DNA from: Zygaena filipendulae
Lineage: Eukaryota; Arthropoda; Insecta; Lepidoptera; Zygaenidae
NCBI GenBank assembly: GCA_907165275.2
Contig: OU015649.1
Span: 10,632,001-10,696,000 of the forward strand
Length of the DNA stretch: 64,000 bases
Reading direction: 5' to 3'
In this document: piece by piece, positions 1 to 13,700 of the stretch
Position numbering within the stretch: position 1 is the first letter of the stretch
Layout of the letters: every line of letters starts with the position of its first letter
Made by a program: the position numbers and the translations under genes
The notes under the pieces: model-generated
The model's database searches: none
Told to the model about the DNA's origin: nothing
Seen by the model: the letters and a program-made list of their open reading frames with translations, nothing else

Positions 1-845
1 TGAGTATACCTATATAATAGTGAAATATAGCACGTTGCAATAAAGTACGAAGTCCTATCAAGATAATATTATCTAGGTACGAAGCTGTAGTATCAAGATA
101 AGGTACTTAAAGGATGAATAATATAAATGATAATTCGTCCGATTATCTCATGAATAATTGTATAAATAAAAATTATTTTTTCGGTATTCAGTTCCTAGGA
201 TTCTATAGTGAAAATTTTGATTCTAAATAAGGTTATGAGATGGGTGTACGTTGCAGTAGATATACCTATACCTACTAATGAATTATCAATCACAGAAATA
301 AGAACGACTTTTAATCGTTAATGTATTCTTTATGTTGTACCTACCTACCTCCCTACTTAGTAGGTAGGTACTTACGTGTAATCATTTAAACAATGTCTTA
401 ATGTGTCTCTCTACACTACGTAAATAAAACATTACTTTTAAGAACAAAATGATTGAGAAAAATTTGAAATGAAAACTTAGCTACTTAATACCTATTGAAC
501 TTTTATTATTAGATGAAATTTGATGTTCTTGTCATTAAATAAAAAATATTTTTTGATCTACTTAAAGAGCTTTTTCCTAAAAGAGCTGTTATTCAATAAA
601 TTTCTCTACATAGAGCTTTTGATCTTTAATAAATATTATTAGTGCAAATATTCGAATGCAAATTGTTGAGCTCGGCCCGGATAGCGGCATCTATAGCTCT
701 TCCAGTTTATAATAGTGATGCGAGATGCGAAGCGTCGCTGGATCGAGTAATGCGAATAAATACTTTTGATACGATCGACTCACCGTTTAACGAGAGCCGA
801 GAGCCTTTTCCGCGCCGCGGTGAGCCATTTAGCGAATTTCAATAG
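1..845. other. Upstream AT-rich DNA
   Basis: AT-rich sequence with short GTAGGTAGG tracts (around 345-370). No gene or clear repeat recognised. The short open frame at 642-845 has no recognisable features and runs into the GC-rich promoter region. Confidence 0.4.
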
Positions 846-1487
846 TTATCGCGAGGAGAAAAACTCGCTCGCCGAGCGAGACGGCCGCAAGGAGCGCGGC
901 CAGCGCGAGTAGGACGGGTGTAATAAGAAAGAAGTAATAAAAAAAAGTGGTGGTGTGTGCGTGGTGGCATAGGGCGGCGATGCAGGCTCCTCCCTGCGGC
1001 ACGCCGCCTCGCCGCCTCGCCGCCGCCTCAGTCGTGAGTCGAGCCGACATCGCGCGCTGAGCCGCACCGGGCTGCTCTGTCTGTGACCGCGGGCGCGCGT
1101 AAAAAGTTTCAGTATTACAAACAAAACTTCCGGCCGTTGACGAAACGTTTGTCCGCTGAACTGTAAACATTCCTCGATAATACAGACCCAGTTTCGACGT
1201 TCAAATAATCTACACATAGTTTTGTTAGTTAAAATATTTCCAGTACTCATAGAATATTAATCTAATATCTATTTGTGACTTTTGAAAAAGTAAATAAAAG
1301 TAATAAAAAAATCAACCAGGTATTTTTTTACAATAGGAAACGACGTTTGTGTGAAGCTTACCAGACGGGCCGCGGCGACTGCAGTGTTCTATATATCAGA
1401 TTCTATTTATATTTTAAATATATTGAAGAAGAGAAGAGATTGATATTTTATATATATTCAAGAAGATTATGTTCAATCGTGAAACCG
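846..1487 (+). promoter_or_regulatory. Presumed promoter and 5' leader of the T-box gene
   Basis: A sharp GC-rich island (about 846-1160), including a CGCCGCCTCG-type tandem at 1001-1029, sits directly upstream of the coding start in otherwise AT-rich DNA. Initiator-like TCAGT matches occur at 1028 and 1109. No TATA box stands out. From about 1200 to the ATG the sequence is AT-rich and leader-like. The exact transcription start cannot be read from sequence. Long minus-strand frames here (829-1250) are composition shadows. Confidence 0.45.
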
Positions 1488-1731
1488 ATGGGATGTTCGG
1501 ACGGTGACGGCATGTGGGCCGGTGTTGGCGGCAAGCTGGGCTCGGAGGCGGTCAACTTGATGCTGCTGCAGGGCGAGGGTCGGGAGCGGCAGGGGCTCGC
1601 CATGGAGGACGACTGCTCCGCGCGCCCCTGCGCCACGGACTTCTCCATCGCGGCCATCATGGCCAGGGACCGGCAGGAGAGGCGGGAGAGGCGAAAACTT
1701 CGAGATCCAAGAGACACCCTGATGCCCTTAG
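1488..1731 (+). CDS. H15/mid (Tbx20): T-box gene coding exon 1 (N-terminus with eh1-like motif)
   Basis: Encodes residues 1-81 plus one base of codon 82. It ends CCC TTA G|GTCAGT, a good donor. The motif [12 protein letters not shown] (residues 50-61) matches the N-terminal eh1-type Groucho-binding motif known from TBX20-class proteins. It is followed by a strongly basic run rich in Arg, Glu and Gln (61-75). The frame is open back to 1275 but contains no earlier ATG, and that AT-rich stretch does not look coding. The ATG at 1488 has G at +4 but C at -3, so a weak context; the next in-frame Met is at 1512. Confidence 0.85.
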
Positions 1732-4700
1732 GTCAGTATTCAGTTATTCGTGATCATTTTATATTTTTATTATAAGTATCTATTTTCATAATCGAAACAG
1801 TAATTCATTAACTTTAATTTTTTTTTTATTTGACATGTTCAACTTTGTTTACCTACATCTCTACAAAGATTGGTACATATTTATAATGAGTTGAATTATA
1901 CACTAAAAGTAGGAATAAATAGACTGATGTATAATTCCATTGTTGTGATGCATATTGCATATCCTTTTTTCTCATAGGTGTAAAATATTAGTATTATTTA
2001 GTGACTATAGACTTACTACTTACACACTCATTATAAATCATTAAACTAGCGTGTTACAAATTAGGAAATTTTTTCTTCCTCCATTTGTCAAAATTTAAAC
2101 TTAGTAATAAGGAGGTAACTTTATAAAAACGGCTTGTTACACACACCTAGATACCTATTTATTTATTTGAATCTTTTGAAGCGAGCGAGCAACTTAATGT
2201 CTACATAAATTATGCAATTTCGTTCGTTTGACCTCATGATAACTTTCAGACTTCAGAGCAATTTCAAGCAACTAGAAAAATGTTGCGGAACTAATTGCCG
2301 CAATTTCTAATTACTCTAGAATTTCACTGGTAACAACTTTATTCATTTAAAAATAACATAGTGTAACGCAGTTTCAACTGTGATTTGCTTTTTTACCACC
2401 TAGGGGTTTAATTTTTTTAAACTTCTTGTCCCGTCGTCGTTCTTAAATAATTCAGTTTATCTTATATAGGAAGTTACGTATATTAAATATATATATATTT
2501 TGGAAGGCCGTTAACGCTAATACTACCAATTTTTTTTTATTATCTGTGTGCCTTGGTATCTTTTTACTTTAGATATAAATGCCACCTCGGTCGTTTTAAC
2601 ATTCCAAAGCATACAATATTCTACAATCCATAAAATCACATAGATACCTACCTATTAACTTTTTTTTTTGTCATTTTAAAACAAAGCAAAAAACGTTTAA
2701 ATGCTTTAAAAAATTTCTAAGTAGGTAGGCACTTATGCAACATTACATAAGAATAACCTTATAGGATTTTCAGAGATAACATTCTAAATATTCTAAATCA
2801 AATCATGTGTAGAATCAATTTTTATAGATTCTACTTAAAAAATTAAGTTTTGTCTAGTTAAATTAAAATTGAGACAGTTAAACGCAAAAATGTAAAATTT
2901 TGGGTGTTTAATCGTAATTTAATACACGTTAAGTTATAATAATTACTGATGGGTAGGTACTTGGTTGAAAAAGTCTGATAGCGATTTTTTCCTCTATAAT
3001 TGTTAATAATTGAATAACACCTAACTATGTATATAGTCGATATTTTCTTCTCTTTTATTTGTTTATGTATTATTGTAATAAGTAGGTATATAATAGGTAT
3101 ATTTCTTATATTTGACGGTAGGTATTATTTGTTTTAAGCCGCAAGCAAAGGTAGGCATAAAGGTACCTATAGAAAAATCACAAACATTACTACAAAACCT
3201 TTCGCGTGAACGATAGATATTGTATTATAATAAAGTGCCCCATCATTGTTTACAGAATAGGTTCAGTTTGTATAAAAGCTACTTATCTATAGTTGAAGTT
3301 AACTTTTATCACAGAAGTTTGTTTATTGTTAAACATATTATTATATAAGAGTAGCAAAAAATTTGTCCAAGTATGGATGGATGGATGGATGGATGGATGG
3401 ATAGATGGCTGGAAGGATGGATCGGCAATACCCAGTTGAGTTCGGTAATTCATCCACTGTAAAAAAGATACATTATTTTAATATTATCATACTTCTGGTG
3501 CAGAGTTTAAATTACCTACCAATCTATCAAAGTGTATAAGAAATCTAAGCAATACCTACTATCTACAACCTATAATTTATTTATCTCTAATACGTTTTTA
3601 CAGTACTAAAGGTACTTAATTTATCTATTCATATGAAATAAAATGAAAAAACAAAGAGTAGGTAGGTATAGCCATTACAAAAACTTAAGAAAAAATGAGG
3701 CTACAATGGGCGACCTTATCACTATCAAGACGTGATCTGTACGAAGCTACCCTATAGGTTAGAAGAGTCAAATAAAACTTATCACAGGTGGGTGGCATTA
3801 GCAAATCCTACTCTAATATTATAAATGCGAAAGTTTGTAAGAATGTATGGATGGATGGATGGATAGATGTATGGATGGATGGATGTTAGTTACTCTTTCA
3901 CGCAAAAACTACATTTCATTTAAATAGATTTAAATGAAACTTTACAATAATATAGCTTATATATCAGATTAACACATAGGGTACTTTTTATCCTGGAATT
4001 CCCGCGGGAACTCTGAAATTAACGCGGGTGAAACCGCGGGGCACAACTATATAGGGATGTATGTAGGTAATAATAAATACTTTCACCATCTATACAAATA
4101 AAATGCATTTGTCCTGAATGACTGACAGACGGATCAACGCATTGCCTAAACCCGCGTAGAGACCTGAAAATTGGAGGGTGTGTTCTTTGTATGGCCATCC
4201 GATAAGAAAGGATTTTTGAAAATTCAACCCCTAAGGGGATGGAAAGTGGTTGCAAAGTTTGTATGGAACGATTCCGCGGGAACTTCGAAATTATCGCGGG
4301 TGAAACCGCGCTAGACAGCTAGTATGCCTATATAAATAGATACACTACAAATGTACATATTATATACCTACAAACAATACAATACTTCAATACTTAAGTA
4401 TATTCATATACCTACACAATTATTATACATAAAATATAGATACACAATCTCGTATAACTAGTCACAGTAGGTACAATTTCAATAAATTTTAGAATAGAAT
4501 AGAATAGAATATTTTTATTGCACAACAGACACACACACATACAGATTACACAGAGAGTTGACAAAATTAGTATATAAATAATAGGTAGGTATAGGACAAG
4601 ATATCGGAGACAATTATAGGATAAGGAGTGTAACAAAGAACATAAGAATGAAGATGTGACTTGAATATTGTGACGGATTTCGATTCCCTTAGATATAGTT

Positions 4701-7700
4701 ACCTACCTACTCGCTGTTTTGTTTTGTTTCTTTTTATTGATTTATTTATTGCCATAAATTTACTGGTATCTGAAGTCTATTGTAGATGCAAGTGGATGGA
4801 GAAGAATTAGGCATTCATCGATACTATGGGGATTTCAGAAAGAATGATAAGAAAATCATTATTCTATGCGAGTGGAACCCGGTTAACAGCCGGTTTATTT
4901 ATATATACGTATAATTTATATATTGTTTATTTCACTTATTTAATTAATCCCAATCATGCATCGTTTCAGAAAAATTCGTTGATGCAACCGCATCAGGATC
5001 CGGATCGCCGTCGCCACCGTTGGCGGATTTCGAACGGGATTCCCCCGTGGACGTGTCGTCCACGTCGGAGGCGGGCTCGGCGAGCGGCGCGGCGAGCAGC
5101 TCGCGAGCTCTCTCACCCGCGCCGCGCAACCCGCAACTCACAGAGCGGTGGTCCAGCGAGGAGATGAAACATATACAGTGCCACTTGGAAACAAAAGAAC
5201 TATGGGACAAGTTCAACGAATTAGGAACAGAAATGATCATCACTAAAACTGGCAGGTGAGTTTTATATGATTAACTAGCTGTGCCCCGCGGTTCCACCCG
5301 CGTGAGTTTCGGAATTCCCGCAGGAACTCCATTTAGGGGGATGAAAAATAGATAGTAGCCGATTCCCAGGCTTAGATACTGAATATGCATAAAAAATTTC
5401 ATGAGAATCGATCAAGCCGTTTCGGAGGAGTATGGGAACGAACATTGTGACACGAGAATTTTATATATTAGATTATATCCATAATATTATAGCTTACTAG
5501 CGAATATGAGTAAAATTAAGATAAACCCATATCTATTTACAAACTCGGTGAAAATAGCTACTGTACACTGCTTTGCTTTTTAGCATGTATTCCAATTAAT
5601 TCTATTATAGGTACTTGACCATTGATACATAATATCTTTTAAATCGGACTTGAGGTTTCCAAAAATAATTAGTTCTTCATTTGTATGGGAATATAGAAAA
5701 TCGACGGAGCAAAAAGGCTGTTTGAGCTTTGTTCCGATCTTGCGCGGAGAAATTAAAATCACTTCTTGTAGGTATGTAATTGAAACGCAATTGTTGGTTA
5801 ACGAGATCAATGCAATACGGCCCTTGTACGTCGGGGACGATAAGGTAGGTGGCACAGTGCGCGGCGGCGGCGGCGCGAGGCGTGGCGGTCGCGGTGTGCG
5901 AGCGAACAATGGGCAATCGACCGCCGCGCCGCCGCGCCGCGCCGCTTGCACGGTGGCCGTACTCAAAACAAACGCATTTACAATCACAAAATAATACCCA
6001 TCAATTGATTGTACTTTGATTGTTTTATAACCATCGTTTATTTACTTAGCACATACAAAATCGTAATTTGTAATTTCGATCTCACTTGCCTTGCGCTCTA
6101 CATTTTATTGTACATAATAAAATATGTTGGTATACATACCTAAGTGGGTTGATCGGTTTATGATTTATCTAAGTATCAGGATAGATCCGACAGACGTATT
6201 GACAAACCGCATTAAAATGAAGCCTTTTCAGTCAGCTAATGGAATCTATTTGTATTTTATCAGTTGACTTAACTTTGATTTAGAATTAGAACTGCATTTT
6301 GCAATTAATGCATTCATAACTTATTCAATACTATAGTTGCTCTTCCGTAGTTTCACTCGCAGCTATACAAACTTTCGATATCCAACTTCATTAGAGGACG
6401 GACAAATGTAGAAAATAATGTTGAATTTTATTATTATTACTAGCTGTCCCCCGCGATTTCATCCGCGGTAATTTCGGAGTTCCCGCGGAAATTCCGGGAA
6501 AAAAGTTCTGTAGTTTACGGTGATTAGCTGTTCCCCGCATTACTTCCGGAAAACTATCCTATCTTTTAAGTTGGACCATATTATAAATGGTTACAAAATT
6601 TTATCAAAATCCGTTCAGTAGTTTCGGAGTCCATCGCGGACAAACAACGTGACACGTGATTTATATATATTAGAGATTGTAGATTTTTTGTTAGACAAAT
6701 ATTTTATTGTTACACATACAAAGTTTGCGACCTCCTTTCACCTCCTCGGAGGTCGAGCTTAGAAAAATCTTTTCTTTGTTGGCCTTTATATCTCTAAAGG
6801 AAATAGCTATTCAAATTTGTGTTTGTAGCTTCAGTAGTTCCGGTTTAACGTTGACGAGTCAGTGAACAAACTTTTTTATAATCATATTATCAAAGAATAG
6901 AGATTTATATAAAGAAGCGACACCTCCAACTAATTTCATGCCTCCACATACCCCGCGAAAGTTTCTCAGAAATTCCAAGGAAAGTTTATCACATTTAGAA
7001 TCTACCTGTGACAATTATTCACTGACGGCTGACAGTTAGGTACTATCAGCCCGCTGTCAACCTTACGATACACACACACGCACAACACGTGTACGTACAA
7101 GCCGGCCGTCTTTACATGTGGGAAAGTAGGTACTTGAATGTCACCGGGCTGATATTATAGATAGAGAAGTTGGCTATTTGATTTAATCACTCAGTTAACA
7201 AATGGCAAGGTGTAACGTGGTGTTATCGACGGTAGGCATGTGGCGTTGCGACATCGGCGGGCGGTGCACGGTGGTTGCTTATCGTCGCCAGTGTAAATCA
7301 GCGCGCGACAGCCCACCGATCGTGACAAATTCGCTCGGCTAATCTTTTGATAACGCCTGTTGCTTTGCTGCTGCCTCAAAATACAATAAATACAGATCGT
7401 ATTCCTTATTTTTCTAACAAATTAATCAAATAATTGATGTAAATCCAGCATGTTTTTAGAAGTTTTTTTAAAAACATGTTTATTGCTCCAAATTATTTAA
7501 TGAAAATTGTGTAGGTACGTAAATAAAACCTATCTACAATTAATTATTATCATTAAAAATATCGACACAAAGTATGAATATTTATGTCTGTAAAATCAGC
7601 TCTGTTGAGGTGCTAATTAGTGACTCTCTGGGTAATTTCACAGCTTCGCCCAGAATTACTATTTATTGCTTAATAAATTATTATTTTCGAAGTCAAATAA

Positions 7701-10700
7701 ATGTGAACAAAAGGTAAACGCAGTGTGCAACACAATGAAGGCTCTTTCACGGACTATAAAGTCGCATTAATACCTCACATAATATTTATTCCTTATAATG
7801 TTCTCGAGTTAACGACGCTTCGGGCATTCAGTTTTTTCCACCACGCACCATAAAGTACTACATCTGGAAATGCATACAACCAGCACAATATTACGTCGAC
7901 GCATTTATTTCGCAGCTTACCTACCAGTGCAGAACAATCTTTTTTACGTGTTCGATACATGTATGTTTTGTTCGGTAGTTATTCTATAAAATAATGCTTT
8001 CAATAAAACTATTGACAGCTGCAGACAATAAATACAGGCCGTTCACTGTTATTTTACCTCTAGCTCTACAGTTGACTAACCTGCAGAGTAGCGTAGGTAA
8101 TGGAACTGGTTCAAAATCTTACCCTATTACTAAGTTGTCTATAGAAAAACTTAGCTACTCAGTTGCTACCAACTTAGAAGCCTAGGGTAAAATAACTGTG
8201 AACGGACTATGTTTATTAAGTCACTTTGTGAAAAAATATCAAAGACTAGAAGAAGAGAGCAGAAAATCTTTACCAAAGAATTAATAAATATGTATATAAG
8301 TATGTAGGTATACATACTTAATACTAACCGTTATTAAAATGGCAATATTCGATACCTTTACACTATTTCTGTCATTTATTATAACTTTATGATGTCTCCT
8401 AAGCTCCTAATACTCCCACGTGTCAATTCCGCCTATAGAGTTCACACTAACCGCTGCAATTTTATCCGTGAAATGGGTCTCTACATAGAGAGTGTTAGTA
8501 CCTACTATTTTATCCTATACTTTTTTGTTGTTTTGCCCTGTATTCTGATTTTGTAACTTGTTATCACTCTTATGTGTTATCAATAGATCTTAACTAAATT
8601 TGTATGGGACAGCCCTGGAGATAAAAAAAAAAACACCATCATCAGTCTTTTAACCATAAAAGCATAATCTATTTGATTATTATTTATAGTTTATAAATGA
8701 AAACTTTCCTATGAGTATAATATAGATTACCCTACATCGCGCACACACAAATTAACATAAGGACAAGTGAAACTGAGGTAACAAAGCTAGGTACTTCCTT
8801 TTTTGAAGTCAGTTAAAAATGTAAATACAGGAATATGAGTTTTTTCTAATCTAATTTATTTCAACTGCTATACGCTCATATGAGGTAATAAAAGATAAAA
8901 TGCAATAGCGAACTCTACAAAGGGCTTTGGGAAGTCGCTGTACGGGAGACAATTTGCCACACCGTCACGCGAGCTTATCCGAGTCGGCCTCGTCGATTAG
9001 CATAAATCACACCAACTAACCGTTACAAATGAGCAGCGGACGAGGGTCGCGGGCGTCGGGGCGCGGCTAAGCAAACGATACGCAACGCGGCGCGGCCGCC
9101 GAACGGGGCGCAAGTCGCAACGCAACGCGTCCGACAAGCGGATCGCGAACTCTGTGACTCTACCGGCGACGATGTGCGACGAATCGCGACCACCGCCCGC
9201 CCGCATAAATCAGCATTATCTCGCGAGATAGCCGCGCGTCGGACCCATCCCCCCACCCCCTCCCCCCACCCCGCCGTATCGCGCGGGGGCCCGTGTCGTT
9301 CGGAAAAATTAATGTCTCGGAAAACGATTCGCTTATGAGGGATCTTTCAATGTAATTGAATTGTTCCGTAGAGATTGGATGTAGGTAACTGTCAAACAAT
9401 ATTTTCTACACATACGTCAAATGGTGGTATTTTAAACCATTATTAATATAATACTAGCTGTGCCCCGCGGTTTCACCCGCGTGAGTTTTGGAATTCTTGC
9501 AGGAACTCCGAAGTACTCACCGCTCAAATATTTAACACAAAAAGCACGAAGCTTTAAATACAACGTTTGTAATTTGTAATGTAAATCAATATACTTAGGC
9601 TATTATATAACCGAATTTAAATAAGAAGACGAATGTTTGTTGTATGTATGTATGGCTATCACATTGAGAAAATATCCCATTCCCGAGAGAAAATCTACAC
9701 GAACAAAGTTTTGAGTAAGTGTCACTTAGATTGGGATAATGAGAGTTTAAATTCATTATTGTTAAAATGTCTGCTATCTGATAATTTATTTTTGTATCAA
9801 AGTGAAAAAAAAACTGAATATTCTAGCTCGACTATTTCCACGAGTTTCAGCATGGTCAAAAATCCGTAATGCATATAAACATTAGATACATATGCTGTGA
9901 GCCCATTAACTGGGTTTAACCCGAGGAGATTATGACAACAGGCGTAATAGAATAAAGTAAATATCTGTCTGTCTGTCGGGCGCTAGTTGCCATGCTAATC
10001 GCGCGCGGAGCTAACGCAGTAAGCCCCGTTTTAAAACCTGTCTCTTTGTGTATGGCTTTGAAGTTTATTCAACGGGGGCTCATTTTTCATCCGCTGTGCA
10101 AATATTTTGATGTTTGTCGCCTACACAATTTAAATTGGTGCCGCGGGTTTTATTTTCAAATATTCTTTAGTCCTTTTTTTAACACGATTATATTAGCTTT
10201 ATTTATAAGACTAAATAAGTCTCGATAGAAAAAAGTTTAAAAAAAACTTTTTTTAAAAACAAGCTTTTACTTAAATGCGCTAAAAGAATAAACCGTGCAT
10301 TGTTATCTAAACTAAACGTTAATGCAAAATTTCAGCCCAATCTGTTGAAGATATCTGCTTCAAAATTTAGATTCCACCCCAACAAACATACTCGTAGTTA
10401 GACACACACCTGCTAACTTTTAACAACAATATAGGTAAGAAGAAGAAGTCAATTATAAGTCAATTTTAACCTGCTTATAATGGTCGTATCGAAATGAAAC
10501 TATGTTTGTATGATATGTAGATATATGATATTTCGAAAGACAATGCAATATTATTATGAAATAGAGCTGATCTGATGATGAACGGAAGACGACCACAGGA
10601 ACTCTGTAATTAAACGACGCAACGTCATCAAGTTGGAGCTCTTTTTATTGATCTTGACAATAATTGAAGATTCTTTTGAAAATTTCATGAACAATACAAT

Positions 10701-13700
10701 ACAATATACTTTATTGCACCAAAGGATTTTCACAATATTAAATATAATATAAATTAATTTCAGGCAAATAGGCGGCCTTATTGCATTATACAATATACGA
10801 GTATAGACTATTAATTTAGTCTCTACATTACATTTTTCGAAAAATTACATGTCACCTATAAACTTACTGTATAAAAATCATTTTATTAACTTTATAATTC
10901 AATTATAAACATTGGTTAATAAAGTAAATAAATTATTATTAGTATTAAAATTAGTAAAAAATATATATTACTAGCTGTGCCCCGCGGAATCACCCGCGTG
11001 AGTTTCGGAGTTCCCGCGGGGATTCCGGGATGAAAAATAGATAGTAGCCGATTCTCAGACCTACTGAATATGCATATAAAATTTCATAAAAATCGGTCAA
11101 GCCGTTTTGAAGGAGTATGGTAACTAACACTGTTACCCGAGAATTTTATATATTAGATTTATATAGTTATAGTGAGTTAAAAAAAAATTGTAAGATTAAT
11201 TTAAAAACCAACGTTTCAATGTTTGACTTATAGAGAAAACTTTTAGGTGGTGACTATAGTCTGTAGTTATTTCCTCTTATAAAGCATTGATTGTAAACGT
11301 ATAGGTAGGTATTCGTTTGAATTAGTGATCTATCAAAGATGAACGGCACATGGTGAAGATGTTTTGGACAGTGCGTGTTGCCAACAGTTTAATCGTCTGC
11401 ACGATCGCTTGGCATACACCAGACTCTTTGATTTAGCTCACACCGCAGCCGCTAACCGAACATCACGGCTCATATATTGCACAGCAATATAAAAAAACAA
11501 ATTACAATAGACATCTATACTTACCCACATAAATAATTTATGGTTTTTATTTAACGATTCTTTCCATGGTATTGAAATAGATAACAGTTCCGAGCATTAA
11601 ATAGGTGCATTTTGTTTTCGAAAAATTATAACTGACCTAATTCTTAGTACCTACACATAGCGTTAAATCTTATTCAAGATGTTTTTAACTGACTTAAAAA
11701 GACTACTGTTTTACTAGGTACCTACATAAGTATTGTATTTCAGAACACCGACTATTCTTATTGTTTTATTGGAGTAGGATACATAGGATAGTTTTAGTGG
11801 TCATTTATGAGGTTTAAGAATGTTTTACTTTCAAAACAAATTTTACAACTTCAATAAATTTATGTTTTCAGGGTTGTTATTTGGTCAAAAATCTGATGAA
11901 AGTGTTGGTTTCAATAATGAAATGCTTATATTTTGTGCAATGGGCCTCTACATGACTTAGAACCTTTTTAATTCACAGAGAAAAGAATGTTATATGGACT
12001 AGAGGGGCAATTTAGACGGTACAACTGGTACAAAACTTGGTTATGAGCAAATACCATCCGATGACAAAATACATTTATTGTATAAGTTTTGAAGACTATT
12101 TAAAAAAACGTAACAAAAAATTCATTACGTTATCGAATGTCCGTGTGCGTGACGAACAGCTTGGTGTGCAAAAATTAGTGGGAGACACTGATTTTAAATT
12201 TCCATACTAAACTGAGTTGATGCCCCTTCTATCTGTTCTGTGGTTCAAGTGTTCACCGCTCAGTTGTATTGTCTGCGTACGCTCGGGTCGCAGCAGCACG
12301 CACCGTGTTTACAGGTGCGCGACGCCAGCTCGCCATTTGTCGCACTCGCGCGATAATTGTTGATATACGATCGCGATCCAACGCAGTAATTGTCAACGCT
12401 TAATCTTCTAATTGGCTCGCATTTACCAACGCCAGCGTGTCGCCTCCATCCACGACTCGATAGTTGACTCGCTGCGTAAAATAAAAAATGCACTCATTTT
12501 ATTTGTGCGAAAACAGAAATTCATCTTTAAAACGACCGTCGAGAGAGTCAAGTCGAAAAGCTATTCGTAACGCCAATTTCAATAACAGTAAAAAGTGCGA
12601 TTCACAAGTGCAACTTGAAACGGCGTTTAAGAGCGAGCCCGGGAGGCGCCCGCCGGGGGCGAGAAAACAATTTTGAATTTTATCGACGTTGTAGGTGAGC
12701 GTTCGTGTGTGGGGAGAAGGGGGGCCAGCGTTACCTCAGATTTATAGTTGTTCCTACATACATTATGTAACGCGTGCAAAACGTGCGAAATGCACAGCCA
12801 CTAATGTTTTCAGTTATAATAGGTACTTTTATATCTTTAAGTATTTTTACATTTTTTAATTTAATATTATACATTTGTCGCTATGTTTCCCGAAGAAACA
12901 TTGTTCACAAAAGGTTAAATTATATTAAAATTTCGGCAGGGTTGCTTTCTTTAAAACCCTGATTTAAGTATAATTAAAATTTGAGATAAATATTCTATCT
13001 ATATTTCAATTATAAATCCACAAATTTCACTGTAACCATAAATGAATTGATTTGCTCGAACTTGCACATTATTTGACTCGTTCCAAGTTTAAATTGAAAA
13101 CGGTACCTACCTACCGAAACTCTTTATGAAGTCGGAGTCAAATTTTGAACTTTGCCGTTGAATTGGAAATTTCTTTATAAATATCTTATTATGCTTAAAT
13201 TTGGTTGGTGTCACGCCGCCGACACTAATTTTATTCGTGAAAGACGGGGAGGGGCGCGCGGAAAATGGTGTGGAGCGGGGAGACGGTGAAAATGTATGCA
13301 AACGGGGAAACTTGCTTTTTGACGAGACTGAAAACGACGAAAGAATTGTGAGGATAAGCGACGTGCCCCCGCAGCGGCTGACGAAGTGGCACCGACGCGA
13401 CGTTGCCACCCGCTTCATACCCATCACATTTCCAATTACATTTCGCTTTGTCTCATTAATACTTTAACTGTCTGTCACGCCGGTAACAGGACAAGGATAT
13501 TTTTCATTTATTAAAAGTTTTACTGATTAAACTTAATACGAGTAATTTGCTCCTAAAACCGCAAAGTAAATATTGTTGGATCATCAAAAAAGTCTAGATT
13601 TAGGCATACCTATTAGTCAGGTTTTTTATACCTATTTAATTTTTTGATAATTGGTTCAAAAACTATTTCCTTATACCTATTACGTCTTGATAATTACCGT

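Larger units (their letters stand above)
1732..4969 (+). other. Intron 1 of the T-box gene
   Basis: About 3.2 kb of AT-rich intron between verified donor and acceptor phases. It holds (GGAT)n microsatellites at 3373-3405 and 3843-3884, two plus-strand Helitron copies (3806-4050 and 4089-4322) and a minus-strand retroelement tail near 4490-4600. Nothing recognised in 1800-3350. Confidence 0.8.

Noticed and set aside
829..1250. Long minus-strand frames opposite the promoter region
   Set aside because: They lie in a CpG-rich island, have low-complexity Arg/Ala/Pro composition, and oppose the T-box leader. No motif or splice evidence.
5580..5994. Frames on both strands with Gly/Arg or Pro/Ala runs
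   Set aside because: They arise from a GCGGCGG-rich patch at 5860-5950. No domain, and the two strands are equally open.
12001..12232. Possible MITE bounded by AGAGGGGCA and TGCCCCTTCT
   Set aside because: Only about eight bases match at the ends, no second copy is visible, and there is no clear target duplication.
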